Shown here: one piece after another, positions 25,376-41,000 of the stretch
Layout: the number at the start of each line of letters is the position of its first letter
Numbering within the stretch: the first letter of the stretch is position 1
DNA from: Glandiceps talaboti
Lineage: Eukaryota > Hemichordata > Enteropneusta > Spengelidae
Length of the DNA stretch: 64,000 nt
Direction of reading: 5' to 3'
Assembly: GCF_964340395.1 (NCBI RefSeq)
Contig: NC_135555.1
Span: forward strand, 24,477,725 to 24,541,724
Notes under the pieces: generated by a model
Seen by the model: the letters and a program-made list of their open reading frames with translations, nothing else
Database searches by the model: none
Told to the model about the DNA's origin: nothing
Position numbers and translations under genes: made by a program

Positions 25376-28074
25376 GCAACTTTAAGAGTAAATATTAGAA
25401 TCTAAATAACTGTTATTTCATTCCATCAATAAGTTTATACTGTATTGTTTGATTCATTCCTTTCAGGATGGAACTCAAGGTCACGGAAGATGACACGAAC
25501 ACAGATGGCAGATGAACACCAGACAGCCAATCAAGAAGTGGAAGAAGTGAGTGAAGATTTTGGAATTGTATAATTACTGTGAATGGTCATTAAATAATGT
25601 TGCCCAATATTTCTTCCCATCTGCAATGGAAAGTATAAGTTATCAAAAAGTTTTTTTGTCAGTACTAAGCACACGACAAGTAATGACAACCTTATGTCAC
25701 AAGTAGATTGTAGCAGAATGAAGAAATATTTTGGAGATGAACAGAATTGTATTATCCGTGGTAATATCTTTTCAAAAAGGTTAAATTGAGTAGTGGTAAC
25801 TTTAAGAGTAAATATTAGAATCTAAATAAATGTTATTTCATTCCATCAATAAGTTTATACTGTATTGTTTGATTCATTCCTTTCAGGATGGAACTCAAGG
25901 TCACGGAAGATGACACGAACACAGATGGCAGATGAACACCAGACAGCCAATCGAGAAGTGGAAGAAGTGAGTGAAGATTTTGGAATTGTATAATTACTGA
26001 GAATGGTCATTAAATTTTGTTGCCCAATATTTATTCCCATGTGCAATGGAAAGTATAAGTTATCAAAAAGTTCTTTTGTCAGTACTAAGCACACGGCAAG
26101 TAATTACAACCTTATGTCACAAGTAGATTGTAGCAGAATAAAGAAATATTTTGGAGATGAACAGAATTGTATTATCCGTGGTAATATCTTTTCAAAAAGG
26201 TTAAATTGAGTAGTGGGAACTTTAAGAGTAAATATTAGAATCTAAATAACTGTTATTTCATTCCATCAATAAGTTTATACTGTATTGTTTGATTCATTCC
26301 TTTCAGGATGGAACTCAAGGTCACGGAAGATGACACGAACACAGATGGCAGATGAACACCAGACAGCCAATCAAGAAGTGGAAGAAGTAAGTGAAGATTT
26401 TGGAATTGTATAATTACTGAGAATGGTCATTAAATTTTGTTGCCCATTATTTCTTCCCATCTGCAATGGAAAGTATAAGTAATCAAAAAGTTCTTTTGTC
26501 AGTACTAAGCACACAAGTAATGACAACCTTATGTCACAAGTAGATTGTAGCAGAATGAAGGAATATTTTGGAGATGAACGGAATTGTATTATCCGTGGTA
26601 ATATCTTTTCAAAAAGGTTAAATTGAGTAGTGGCAACTTTAAGAGTAAATATTAGAATCTAAATAACTGTTATTTCATTCCATCAATAAGTTTATACTGT
26701 ATTGTTTGATTCATTCCTTTCAGGATGGAACTCAAGGTCACTGAAGATAACACGAACACAGATGGCAGATGAACACCAGACAGCCAATCAAGAAGTGGAA
26801 GAAGTAAGTGAAGATTTTGGAATTGTATAATTATTGAGAATGGTCATTAGATTTTGTTGCCCAATATTTCTTTCCATCTGCAATGGAAAGTATAAGTTAT
26901 CAAACAGTTCTTTTGTCAGTACTAAGCACACGACACGTAATGACAACCTTATGTCACAAGTAGATTGTAGCAGAATAAAGAAATATTTTGGAGATGAACA
27001 GAATTATATTATCCGTGGTAATATCTTTTCAAAAAGGTTAAATTGAGTAGTGGCAACTTTAAGAGTAAATATTAGAATCTAAATAACTCTTATTTCATTC
27101 CATCAATAAGTTTATAATGTATTGTTTGATTCATTCCTTTCAGGATGGAACTCAAGGTCACGGAAGATGACACGAACACAGATGGCAGATGAACACCAGA
27201 CAGCCAATCGAGAAGTGGAAGAAGTGAGTGAAGATTTTGGAATTGTATAATTACTGAGAATGGTCGTTAAATTTTGTTGCCCAATATTTCTTCCCATCTG
27301 CAATGGAAAGTATAAGTTATCAAAAAGGTCTTTTGTCAGTACTAAGCACACAACAAGTAATGAAAACCTTATGTCACAAGTAGATTGTAGCGGAATGAAG
27401 AAATGTTTTGGAGATGGACAGAATTGTATTATCCGTGGTAATATCTTTTCAAAAAGGTTAAATTGAGTAGTGGGAACTTTAAGAATAAATATTAGAATCT
27501 AAATAACTTATTTCATTACATCAATAAGTTTATACTGTATTGTTTGATTCATTCCTTTCAGAATGGAACTCAAGGTCACGGAAGATGACACGAACACAGA
27601 TGGCATATGAACACCAGACAGCCAATCAAGAAGTGGAAGAAGTAAGTGAAGATTTTGGAATTGTATAATTACTGAGAATGGTCATTAAATTTTGTTGCCC
27701 AATATTTATTCCAATCTGCAATGGAAAGTATAAGTTATCAAAAAGTTCTTTTGTCAGTACTAAGCACACAAGTAATGACAACCTTATGTCACAAGTAGAT
27801 TGTAGCAGAATGAAGAAATATTTTGGAGATGAACAGAATTGTATTATCCGTGGTAATATCTTTTCAAAAAGGTTAAATTGAGTAGTGGCAACTTTAAGAA
27901 TAAATATTAGAATCTAAATAACTCTTATTTCATTCCATCAATAAGTTTATACTGTATTGTTTGATTCATTCCTTTCAGGATGGAACTCAAGGTCACGGAA
28001 GATGACACGAACACAGATGGCAGATGAACACCAGACAGCCAATCAAGAAGTGGAAGAAGTAAGCGAAGATTTTG

Positions 28075-31000
28075 GAATTGTATAATTACTGAAAATGGTC
28101 ATTACAAATTTTGTCGCCCAATATTTTTTCCCATCTGCAATGGAAAGTATAAGTTATCAAAAAGTTCTTTTGTCAGTACTAAGGACACGACAAGTAATGA
28201 CAATCTTATGTCACAAGTAGATTGTAGCAGAATAAAGACATATTTTGGAGATGAACAGAATTATATTATCCGTGGTAATATCTTTTCAAAAAGGTTAAAT
28301 TGAGTTGTGGCAACTTTAAGAGTAAATATTAGAATCTAAATAACTGTTATTTCATTCCATCAATAAGTTTATACTGTATTGTTTGATTCATTCCTTTCAG
28401 GATGGAACTCAAGGTCACGGAAGATGACACGAACACAGATGGCAGATGAACACCAGACAGCCAATCAAGAAGTGGAAGAAGTGAGTGAAGATTTTGGAAT
28501 TGTATAATTACTGTGAATGGTCATTAAATAATGTTGCCCAATATTTCTTCCCATCTGCATTGGAAAGTATAAGTTATCAAAAAGTTTTTTTGTCAGTACT
28601 AAGCACACGACAAGTAATGACAACCTTATGTCACAAGTAGATTGTAGCAGAATGAAGAAATATTTTGGAGATGAACAGAATTGTATTATCCGTGGTAATA
28701 TCTTTTCAAAAAGGTTAAATTGAGTAGTGGTAACTTTAAGAGTAAATATTAGAATCTAAATAACTGTTATTTCATTCCATCAATAAGTTTATACTGTATT
28801 GTTTGATTCATTCCTTTCAGGATGGAACTCAAGGTCACGGAAGATGACACGAACACAGATGGCAGATGAACACCAGACAGCCAATCGAGAAGTGGAAGAA
28901 GTGAGTGAAGATTTTGGAATTGTATAATTACTGAGAATGGTCATTAAATTTTGTTGCCCAATATTTATTCCCATGTGCAATGGAAAGTATAAGTTATCAA
29001 AAAGTTCTTTTGTCAGTACTAAGCACACGGCAAGTAATTACAACCTTATGTCACAAGTAGATTGTAGCAGAATAAAGAAATATTTTGGAGATGAACAGAA
29101 TTATATTATCCGTGGTAATATCTTTTCAAAAAGGTTAAATTGAGTAGTGGCAACTTTAAGAGTAAATATTAGAATCTAAATAACTCTTATTTCATTCCAT
29201 CAATAAGTTTATACTGTAATTTTTGATTCATTCCTTTCAGGGTGGAACTCAAGGTCACGGAAGATAACACGAACACAGATGGCAGATGAACACCAGACAG
29301 CCAATCAAGAAGTGGAAGAAGTAAGTGAAGATTTTGGAATTGTATAATTACTGAGAATGGTCATTAAATTTTATTGCCCAATATTTCTTTCCATCTGCAA
29401 TGGAAAGTATAAGTTATCAAAAAGTTCTTTTGTCAGTACTAAGCACACGACAAGTAATGACAACCTTATGTCACAAGTAGATTGTAGCAGAATGAAGAAA
29501 TATTTTGGAGATGAACAGAATTGTATTATCCGTGGTAATATCTTTTCAAAAAGGTTAAATTGAGTAGTGGGAACTTTAAGAGTAAATATTAGAATCTAAA
29601 TAACTGTTATTTCATTCCATCAATAAGTTTATACTGTATTGTTTGATTCATTCCTTTCAGGATGGAACTCAAGGTCACGGAAGATGACACGAACACAGAT
29701 GGCAGATGAACACCAGACAGCCAATCAAGAAGTGGAAGAAGTAAGTGAAGATTTTGGAATTGTATAATTACTGAGAATGGTCATTAAATTTTGTTGCCCA
29801 TTATTTCTTCCCATCTGCAATGGAAAGTATAAGTAATCAAAAAGTTCTTTTGTCAGTACTAAGCACACAAGTAATGACAACCTTATGTCACAAGTAGATT
29901 GTAGCAGAATGAAGGAATATTTTGGAGATGAACGGAATTGTATTATCCGTGGTAATATCTTTTCAAAAAGGTTAAATTGAGTAGTGGCAACTTTAAGAGT
30001 AAATATTAGAATCTAAATAACTGTTATTTCATTCCATCAATAAGTTTATACTGTATTGTTTGATTCATTCCTTTCAGGATGGAACTCAAGGTCACTGAAG
30101 ATAACACGAACACAGATGGCAGATGAACACCAGACAGCCAATCAAGAAGTGGAAGAAGTAAGTGAAGATTTTGGAATTGTATAATTATTGAGAATGGTCA
30201 TTAGATTTTGTTGCCCAATATTTCTTCCCATCTGCAATGGAAAGTATAAGTTATCAAAAAGTTCTTTTGTCAGTACTAAGCACACGACACGTAATGACAA
30301 CCTTATGTCACAAGTAGATTGTAGCAGAATAAAGAAATATTTTGGAGATGAACAGAATTATATTATCCATGGTAATATCTTTTCAAAAAGGTTAAATTGA
30401 GTAGTGGCAACTTTAAGAGTAGATATTAGAATCTAAATAACTCTTATTTCATTCCATCAATAAGTTTATACTGTATTATTTGATTCATTCCTTTCAGGAT
30501 GGAACTCAAGGTCACGGAAGATGACACGAACACAGATGGCAGATGAACACCAGACAGCCAATCAAGAAGTGGAAGAAGTAAGTGAAGATTTTGGAATTGT
30601 ATAATTACTGAGAATGGTCATTAAATTTTGTTGCCCAATATTTCTTCCCATCTTCAATGGAAAGTATAAGTTATCAAAAAGTTCTTTTGTCAGTACTAAG
30701 CACACGACAAGTAATGACAACCTTATGTCACAAGTAGATTGTAGCAGAATGAAGAAATATTTTGGAGATGAACAGAATTGTATTATCCGTGGTAATATCT
30801 TTTCAAAAAGGTTAAATTGAGTAGTGGCAACTTTAAGAGTAAATATTAGAATCTATATAACTTATTTCATTACATCAATAAGTTTATACTGTATTGTTTG
30901 ATTCATTCCTTTCAGGATGGAACTCAAGGTCACGGAAGATGACACGAACACAGATGGCAGATGAACACCAGACAGCCAATCAAGAAGTGGAAGAAGTAAG

Positions 31001-32065
31001 TGAAGATTTTGGAATTGTATAATTACTGAGAATGGTCATTAAATTTTGTTGCCCAATATTTCTTTCCATCTGCAATGGAAAGTATAAGTTATCAAACAGT
31101 TCTTTTGTCAGTACTAAGCACACGACACGTAATGACAACCTTATGTCACAAGTAGATTGTAGCAGAATAAAGAAATATTTTGGAGATGAACAGAATTATA
31201 TTATCCGTGGTAATATCTTTTCAAAAAGGTTAAATTGAGTAGTGGCAACTTTAAGAGTAAATATTAGAATCTAAATAACTCTTATTTCATTCCATCAATA
31301 AGTTTATACTGTATTGTTTGATTCATTCCTTTCAGGATGGAACTCAAGGTCACGGAAGATGACACGAACACAGATGGCAGATGAACACCAGACAGCCAAT
31401 CAAGAAGTAAGTGAAGATTTTGGAATTGTATAATTACTGAGAATGGTCGTTAAATTTTGTTGCCCAATATTTCTTCCCATCTGCAATGGAAAGTATAAGT
31501 TATCAAAAAGTTCTTTTGTCAGTACTAAGCACACGACAAGTAATGACAACCTTATGTCACAAGTAGATTGTAGCAGAATGAAGAAATATTTTGGAGATGA
31601 ACAGAATTGTATTATCCGTGGTAATATCTTTTCAAAAAACTTCAAGTGAGTAGTGGCAACTTATAAGAGTAAATATTAGAATACTGCTATTTCATTCCAT
31701 CAATAAGTTTATACTGTATTGTTTGATTCATTCCTTTCAGGATGGAACTCAAGGTCACGGAAGATGACACGAACACAGATGGCAGATGAACACCAGACAG
31801 CCAATCAAGAAGTGGAAGAAGTAAGTGAAGATTTTGGATTGTATAATTACTGAGAATGGTCATTAAATTTTGTTGCCCAATATTTCTTCCCATCTGCAAT
31901 GGAAAGTATAAGTTATCAAAAAGTTCTTTTGTCAGTACTAATCACACAACAAGTAATGAAAACCTTATGTCACAAGTAGATTGTAGCGGAATGAAGAAAT
32001 GTTTTGGAGATGGACAGAATTGTATTATCCGTGGTAATATCTTTTCAAAAAGGTTAAATTGAGTA
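28075..32065. repeat. higher-order block C of the satellite (repeat of block A)
   Basis: Carries the same ordered diagnostic variants as 21,380-25,375 at an offset of about 6,693-6,706 bp. This is a multi-monomer segmental copy (16 monomers apart), not independent drift of each unit. Confidence 0.8.
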
Positions 32066-33099
32066 GTGGGAACTTTAAGAATAAATATTAGAATCTAAAT
32101 AACTTATTTCATTACATCAATAAGTTTATACTGTATTGTTTGATTCATTCCTTTCAGGATGGAACTCAAGGTCACGGAAGATGACACGAACACAGATGGC
32201 ATATGAACACCAGACAGCCAATCAAGAAGTGGAAGAAGTAAGTGAAGATTTTGGAATTGTATAATTACTGAGAATGGTCATTAAATTTTGTTGCCCAATA
32301 TTTATTCCAATCTGCAATGGAAAGTATAAGTTATCAAAAAGTTCTTTTGTCAGTACTAAGCACACGACAAGTAATGACAACCTTATGTCACAAGTAGATT
32401 GTAGCAGAATGAAGAAATATTTTGGAGATGAACAGAATTGTATTATCCGTGGTAATATCTTTTCAAAAAGGTTAAATTGAGTAGTGGGAACTTTAAGAAT
32501 AAATATTAGAATCTAAATAACTGTTATTTCATTCCATCAATAAGTTTATACTGTATTGTTTGATTCATTCCTTTCAGGATGGAACTCAAGGTCACGGAAG
32601 ATAACACGAACACAGATGGCATATGAACACCAGACAGCCAATCAAGAAGTTGAAGAAGTAAGTGAAGATTTTGGAATTGTATAATTACTGAGAATTGTCA
32701 TTAAATTTTGTTGCCCAATATTTCTTCCCATCTGCAATGGAAAGTATAAGTTATCAAAAAGTTCTTTTGTCAGTACTAAGCACACGACAAGTAATGACAA
32801 CCTTATGTCACAAGTAGATTGTAGCAGAATGAAGACATATTTTGGAGATGGACAGAATTGTATTATCCGTGATAATATCTTTTCAAAAAGGTTAAATTGA
32901 GTAGTGGGAACTTTAAGAATAAATATTAGAATCTAATAACTGTTATTTCATTCCATCATTAAGTTTATACTGTATTGTTTGATTCATTCCTTTCAGGATG
33001 GAACTCAAGGTCACGGAAGATGACACGAACACAGATGGCAGATGAACACCAGACAGCCAATCAAGAAGTGGATGAAGTAAGTGAAGATTTTGGAATTGT

Positions 33100-36000
33100 A
33101 TAATTACTGAGAATGGTCGTTAAATTTTGTTGCCCAATATTTCTTCCCATCTGCAATGGAAAGTATAAGTTATCAAAAAGTTCTTTTGTCAGTACTAAGC
33201 ACACGACAAGTAATGACAACCTTATGTCACAAGTAGATTTTAGCAGAATGAAGAAATATTTTGGAGATGAACAGAATTGTATTATCCGTGGTAATATCTT
33301 TTCAAAAAACTTCAAGTGAGTAGTGGCAACTTATAAGAGTAAATATTAGAATACTGCTATTTCATTCCATCAATAAGTTTATACTGTATTGTTTGATTCA
33401 TTCCTTTCAGGATGGAACTCAAGGTCACGGAAGATGACACGAACACAGATGGCAGATGAACACCAGACAGCCAATCAAGAAGTGGAAGAAGTAAGTGAAG
33501 ATTTTGGAATTGTATAATTACTGAGAATGGTCATTAAATTTTGTTGCCCAATATTTCTTCCCATCTGCAATGGAAAGTATAAGTTATCAAAAAGTTCTTT
33601 TGTCAGTACTAAGCACACGACAAGTAATGACAACCTTATGTCACAAGTAGATTGTAGCAGAATGAAGACATATTTTGGAGATGGACAGAATTGTATTATC
33701 CGTGATAATATCTTTTCAAAAAGGTTAAATTGAGTAGTGGGAACTTTAAGAATAAATATTAGAATCTAATAACTGTTATTTCATTCCATCATTAAGTTTA
33801 TACTGTATTGTTTGATTCATTCCTTTCAGGATGGAACTCAAGGTCACGGAAGATGACACGAACACAGATGGCAGATGAACACCAGACAGCCAATCAAGAA
33901 GTGGATGAAGTAAGTGAAGATTTTGGAATTGTATAATTACTGAGAATGGTCGTTAAATTTTGTTGCCCAATATTTCTTCCCATCTGCAATGGAAAGTATA
34001 AGTTATCAAAAAGTTCTTTTGTCAGTACTAAGCACACGACAAGTAATGACAACCTTATGTCACAAGTAGATTTTAGCAGAATGAAGAAATATTTTGGAGA
34101 TGAACAGAATTGTATTATCCGTGGTAATATCTTTTCAAAAAACTTCAAGTGAGTAGTGGCAACTTATAAGAGTAAATATTAGAATACTGCTATTTCATTC
34201 CATCAATAAGTTTATACTGTATTGTTTGATTCATTCCTTTCAGGATGGAACTCAAGGTCACGGAAGATGACACGAACACAGTTGGCAGATGAACACCAGA
34301 CAGCCAATCAAGAAGTGGAAGAAGTAAGTGAAGATTTTGGAATTGTATAATTACTGAGAATGGTCATTAAATTTTGTTGCCCAATATTTCTTCCCATCTG
34401 CAATGGAAAGTATAAGTTATCAAAAAGTTCTTTTGTCTGTACTAATTATGCACACGACAAGTAATGACAACCTTATGTCACAAGTAGATTGTAGCAGAAT
34501 GAAGACATATTTTGGAGATGAACAGAATTGTATTATCCGTGGTAATATCTTTTCAAAAATGTTGTGATAATATCTTTTCAAAAATGTTAAATTGAGTAGT
34601 GGGAACTTTAAGAATATATATTAGAATCTAAATAACTCTTATTTCATTCCATCAATAAGTTTATACTGTATTGTTTGATTCATTCCTTTCAGGATGGAAC
34701 TCAAGGTCACGGAAGATGACACGAACACAGATGGCAGATGAACACCAGACAGCCAATCAAGAAGTGGAAGAAGTAAGTGAAGATTTTGGAATTGTATAAT
34801 TACTGAGAATGGTCATTAAATTTTGTTGCCCAATATTTCTTCCAATCTGCAATGGAAAGTATAAGTTATCAAAAAGTTCTTTTGTCAGTACTAATCACAC
34901 AACAAGTAATGACAACCTTATGTCACAAGTAGACTGTAGCAGAATGAAGAAATATTTTGGAAATGAACAGAATTGTATTATCCGTGGTAATATCTTTTCA
35001 AAAAGGTTAAATTGAGTAGTGGGAACTTTAAGAATAAATATTAGAATCTAAATAACTGTTATTTCATTCCATCAATAAGTTTATACTGTATTGTTTGATT
35101 CATTCCTTTCAGGATGGAACTCAAGGTCACGGAAGATGACACGAACACAGATGGCAGATGAACACCAGACAGCCAATCAAGAAGTGGAAGAAGTAAGTGA
35201 AGATTTTGGAATTGTATAATTACTGAGAATGGTCATTAAATTTTGTTGCCCAATATTTCTTCCCATCTGCAATGGAAAGTATAAGTTATCAAAAAGTTCT
35301 TTTGTCAGTACTAAGCACACGACAAGTAATGACAACCTTATGTCACAAGTAGATTGTAGCAGAATGAAGACATATTTTGGAGATGGACAGAATTGTATTA
35401 TCCGTGATAATATCTTTTCAAAAAGGTTAAATTGAGTAGTGGGAACTTTAAGAATAAATATTAGAATCTAATAACTGTTATTTCATTCCATCATTAAGTT
35501 TATACTGTATTGTTTGATTCATTCCTTTCAGGATGGAACTCAAGGTCACGGAAGATGACACGAACACAGATGGCAGATGAACACCAGACAGCCAATCAAG
35601 AAGTGGATGAAGTAAGTGAAGATTTTGGAATTGTATAATTACTGAGAATGGTCGTTAAATTTTGTTGCCCAATATTTCTTCCCATCTGCAATGGAAAGTA
35701 TAAGTTATCAAAAAGTTCTTTTGTCAGTACTAAGCACACGACAAGTAATGACAACCTTATGTCACAAGTAGATTTTAGCAGAATGAAGAAATATTTTGGA
35801 GATGAACAGAATTGTATTATCCGTGGTAATATCTTTTCAAAAAACTTCAAGTGAGTAGTGGCAACTTATAAGAGTAAATATTAGAATACTGCTATTTCAT
35901 TCCATCAATAAGTTTATACTGTATTGTTTGATTCATTCCTTTCAGGATGGAACTCAAGGTCACGGAAGATGACACGAACACAGTTGGCAGATGAACACCA

Positions 36001-38000
36001 GACAGCCAATCAAGAAGTGGAAGAAGTAAGTGAAGATTTTGGAATTGTATAATTACTGAGAATGGTCATTAAATTTTGTTGCCCAATATTTCTTCCCATC
36101 TGCAATGGAAAGTATAAGTTATCAAAAAGTTCTTTTGTCTGTACTAATTATGCACACGACAAGTAATGACAACCTTATGTCACAAGTAGATTGTAGCAGA
36201 ATGAAGACATATTTTGGAGATGAACAGAATTGTATTATCCGTGGTAATATCCTTTCAAAAATGTTGTGATAATATCTTTTCAAAAATGTTAAATTGAGTA
36301 GTGGGAACTTTAAGAATATATATTAGAATCTAAATAACTCTTATTTCATTCCATCAATAAGTTTATACTGTATTGTTTGATTCATTCCTTTCAGGATGGA
36401 ACTCAAGGTCACGGAAGATGACACGAACACAGATGGCAGATGAACACCAGACAGCCAATCAAGAAGTGGAAGAAGTAAGTGAAGATTTTGGAATTGTATA
36501 ATTACTGAGAATGGTCATTAAATTTTGTTGCCCAATATTTCTTCCCATCTGCAATGGAAAGTATAAGTTATCAAAAAGTTCTTTTGTCAGTACTAAGCAC
36601 ACGACAAGTAATGACAACCTTATGTCACAAGTAGATTGTAGCAGAATGAAGACATATTTTGGAGATGGACAGAATTGTATTATCCGTGATAATATCTTTT
36701 CAAAAAGGTTAAATTGAGTAGTGGGAACTTTAAGAATAAATATTAGAATCTAATAACTGTTATTTCATTCCATCATTAAGTTTATACTGTATTGTTTGAT
36801 TCATTCCTTTCAGGATGGAACTCAAGGTCACGGAAGATGACACGAACACAGATGGCAGATGAACACCAGACAGCCAATCAAGAAGTGGATGAAGTAAGTG
36901 AAGATTTTGGAATTGTATAATTACTGAGAATGGTCGTTAAATTTTGTTGCCCAATATTTCTTCCCATCTGCAATGGAAAGTATAAGTTATCAAAAAGTTC
37001 TTTTGTCAGTACTAAGCACACGACAAGTAATGACAACCTTATGTCACAAGTAGATTTTAGCAGAATGAAGAAATATTTTGGAGATGAACAGAATTGTATT
37101 ATCCGTGGTAATATCTTTTCAAAAAACTTCAAGTGAGTAGTGGCAACTTATAAGAGTAAATATTAGAATACTGCTATTTCATTCCATCAATAAGTTTATA
37201 CTGTATTGTTTGATTCATTCCTTTCAGGATGGAACTCAAGGTCACGGAAGATGACACGAACACAGATGGCAGATGAACACCAGACAGCCAATCAAGAAGT
37301 GGAAGAAGTAAGTGAAGATTTTGGAATTGTATAATTACTGAGAATGGTCATTAAATTTTGTTGCCCAATATTTCTTCCCATCTGCAATGGAAAGTATAAG
37401 TTATCAAAAAGTTCTTTTGTCTGTACTAATTATGCACACGACAAGTAATGACAACCTTATGTCACAAGTAGATTGTAGCAGAATGAAGACATATTTTGGA
37501 GATGAACAGAATTGTATTATCCGTGGTAATATCTTTTCAAAAATGTTGTGATAATATCTTTTCAAAAATGTTAAATTGAGTAGTGGGAACTTTAAGAATA
37601 TATATTAGAATCTAAATAACTCTTATTTCATTCCATCAATAAGTTTATACTGTATTGTTTGATTCATTCCTTTCAGGATGGAACTCAAGGTCACGGAAGA
37701 TGACACGAACACAGATGGCAGATGAACACCAGACAGCCAATCAAGAAGTGGAAGAAGTAAGTGAAGATTTTGGAATTGTATAATTACTGAGAATGGTCAT
37801 TAAATTTTGTTGCCCAATATTTCTTCCAATCTGCAATGGAAAGTATAAGTTATCAAAAAGTTCTTTTGTCAGTACTAATCACACAACAAGTAATGACAAC
37901 CTTATGTCACAAGTAGACTGTAGCAGAATGAAGAAATATTTTGGAAATGAACAGAATTGTATTATCCGTGGTAATATCTTTTCAAAAAGGTTAAATTGAG
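33100..38000. repeat. second higher-order region of the satellite (about 1.70 and 1.28 kb periods)
   Basis: The variant monomer with GTAGATTTTAGCAG and AAAAAACTTCAAGTGAG recurs at 33,113, 33,946, 35,648 and 36,930, spacings 833, 1,702 and 1,282 bp (two, four and three monomers). Each of the last three is followed by a monomer with CTGTACTAATTATGCACAC and a duplicated ATATCTTTTCAAAAATGTT tail (near 34,437, 36,139 and 37,421; the middle copy has one C variant). This is a separate, more recent expansion focus. Confidence 0.8.
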
Positions 38001-41000
38001 TAGTGGGAACTTTAAGAATAAATATTAGAATCTAAATAACTGTTATTTCATTCCATCAATAAGTTTATACTGTATTGTTTGATTCATTCCTTTCAGGATG
38101 GAACTCAAGGTCACGGAAGATGACACGAACACAGATGGCAGATGAACACCAGACAGCCAATCAAGAAGTGGAAGAAGTAAGTGAAGATTTTGGAATTGTA
38201 TAATTACTGAGAATGGTCATTAAATTTTGTTGCCCAATATTTATTCCAACTTGCAATGGAAAGCATAAGTTAACAAAAAGTTCTTTTGTCAGTACTCATC
38301 ACACAACAAGTACTGACAGCCTTATGTCACAAGTAGACTGTAGCAGAATGAAGAAATGTTTTGGAAATGAACAGAATTGTATTATCCGTCGTAATATCTT
38401 TTCAAAAAGGTTAAATTGAGTAGTGGGAACTTTAAGAATAAATATTAGAATCTAATAACTGTTATTTCATTCCATCAATAAGTTTATACTGTATTGTTTG
38501 ATTCATTCCTTTCAGGATGGAACTCAAGGTCACGGAAGATGACACGAACACAGATGGCAGATGAACACCAGACAGCCAATCAAGAAGTGGAAGAAGTAAG
38601 TGAAGATTTTGGAATTGTATAATTCCTGAGAATGGTCATTAAATTTTGTTGCCAAATATTTCTTCCCAACTGCAATGGAAAGTATAAGTTATCAAAAAGT
38701 TCTTTTGTCAGTACTAAGCACACGACAAGTAATGACAACCTTATGTCACAAGTAGATTGTAGCAGAATGAAGACATATTTTGGAGATGAACAGAATTATA
38801 TTATCCGTGGTAATATCTTTTCAAAAAGGTTAAATTGAGTAGTGGCAACTTTAAGAGTAAATATTAGAATCTAAATAACTCTTATTTCATTCCATCAATA
38901 AGTTTATACTGTATTGTTTGATTCATTCCTTTCAGGATGGAACTCAAGGTCACGGAAGATGACACGAACACAGATGGCAGATGAACACCAGACAGCCAAT
39001 CAAGAAGTGGAAGAAGTAAGTGAAGATTTTGGAATTGTATAATTACTGAGAATGGTCATTAGATTTTGTTGCCCAATATTTATTCCCATCTGCAATGGAA
39101 AGTATAAGTTATCAAAAAGTTCTTTTGTCAGTACTAATCACACAACAAGTAATGACAACCTTATGTCACAAGTAGATTGTAGCAGAATGAAGACATATTT
39201 TGGAGATGAACAGAATTGTATTATCCGTGATAATATCTTTTCAAATAGGTTAAATTGAGTAGTGGGAACTTTAAGAGTAAATGTTAGAATCTAAATAACT
39301 GTTATTTCATTCCATCAATAAGTTTATACTGTATTGTTTGATTCATTCCTTTCAGGATGGAACTCAAGGTCACGGAAGATGACACGAACACAGATGGCAG
39401 ATGAACACCAGACAGCCAATCAAGAAGTGGAAGAAGTAAGTGAAGATTTTGGAATTGTATAATTACTGAGAATGGTCGTTAAATTTTGTTGCCCAATATT
39501 TCTTCCCATCTGCAATGGAAAGTATAAGTTATCAAAAAGTTCTTTTGTCAGTACTAAGCACACGACAAGTAATGACAACCTTATGTCACAAGTAGATTGT
39601 AGCAGAATGAAGAAATATTTTGGAGATGAACAGAATTGTATTATCCGTGGTAATATCTTTTCAAAAAGGTTCAAGTGAGTAGTGGCAACTTGTAAGAGTA
39701 AATATTAGAATACTGCTATTTCATTCCATCAATAAGTTTATACTGTATTGTTTGATTCATTCCTTTCAGGATGGAACTCAAGGTCACGGAAGATGACACG
39801 AACACAGATGGCAGATGAACACCAGACAGCCAATCAAGAAGTGGAAGAAGTAAGTGAAGATTTTGGAATTGTATAATTACTGAGAATGGTCATTAAATTT
39901 TGTTGCCCAATATTTATTCCCATCTGCAATGGAAAGTATAAGTTATCAAAAAGTTCTTTTGTCAGTACTAATCACACAACAAGTAATGTCAACCTTATGT
40001 CACATGTAGATTGTAGCAGAATGAAGAAATATTTTGGAAATGAACAGAATTGTATTATCCGTGGTAATATCTTTTCAAAAAGGTTAAATTGAGTAGTGGG
40101 AACTTTAAGAATAAATATTAGAATCTAAATAACTCTAATTTCATTCCATCAATAAGTTTATACTGTATTGTTTGATTCATTCCTTTCAGGATGGAACTCA
40201 AGGTCACGGAAGATGACACGAACACAGATGGCAGATGAACACCAGACAGCCAATCAAGAAGTGGAAGAAGTAAGTGAAGATTTTGGAATTGTACAATTAC
40301 TGAGAATGGTCATTAAATTTTGTTGCCCAATATTTCTTCCCATCTGCAATGGAAAGTATAAGTTATCAAAAAGTTCTTTCTTTTGTCAGTACTAATCACA
40401 CAACAAGTAATGACAACCTTATGTCACAAGTAGACTGTAGCAGAATGAAGAAATATTTTGGAAATGAACAGAATTGTATTATCCGTGGTAATATCTTTTC
40501 AAAAAGGTTAAATTGAGTAGTGGGAACTTTAAGAATAAATATTAGAATCTAAATAACTGTTATTTCATTCCATCACTAAGTTTATACTGTATTGTTTGAT
40601 TCATTCCTTTCAGGATGGAACTCAAGGTCACGGAAGAAGACACGAACACAGATGGCAGATGAACACCAGACAGCCAATCAAGAAGTGGAAGAAGTAAGTG
40701 AAGATTTTGGAATTGTATAATTACTGAGAATGGTCATTAAATTTTGTTGCCCAATATTTCTTCCCATCTGCAATGGAAAGTATAAGTTATCAAAAAGTTC
40801 TTTTGTCAGTACTAATCACACAACAAGTAATGTCAACCTTATGTCACAAGTAGATTGTAGCAGAATGAAGAAATATTTTGGAAATGAACAGAATTGTATT
40901 ATCCGTGGTAATATCTTTTCGAAAAGGTTAAATTGAGTAGTGGGAACTTTAAGAATAAATATTAGAATCTAAATAACTCTAATTTCATTCCATCAATAAG

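Noticed and set aside
22087-39674. Minus-strand 70-84-codon frames in the satellite (for example starting MCLVLTKELFDNLYF)
   Set aside because: Antisense shadows of the repeated unit. They recur only because the monomer recurs and show no splice or start context.
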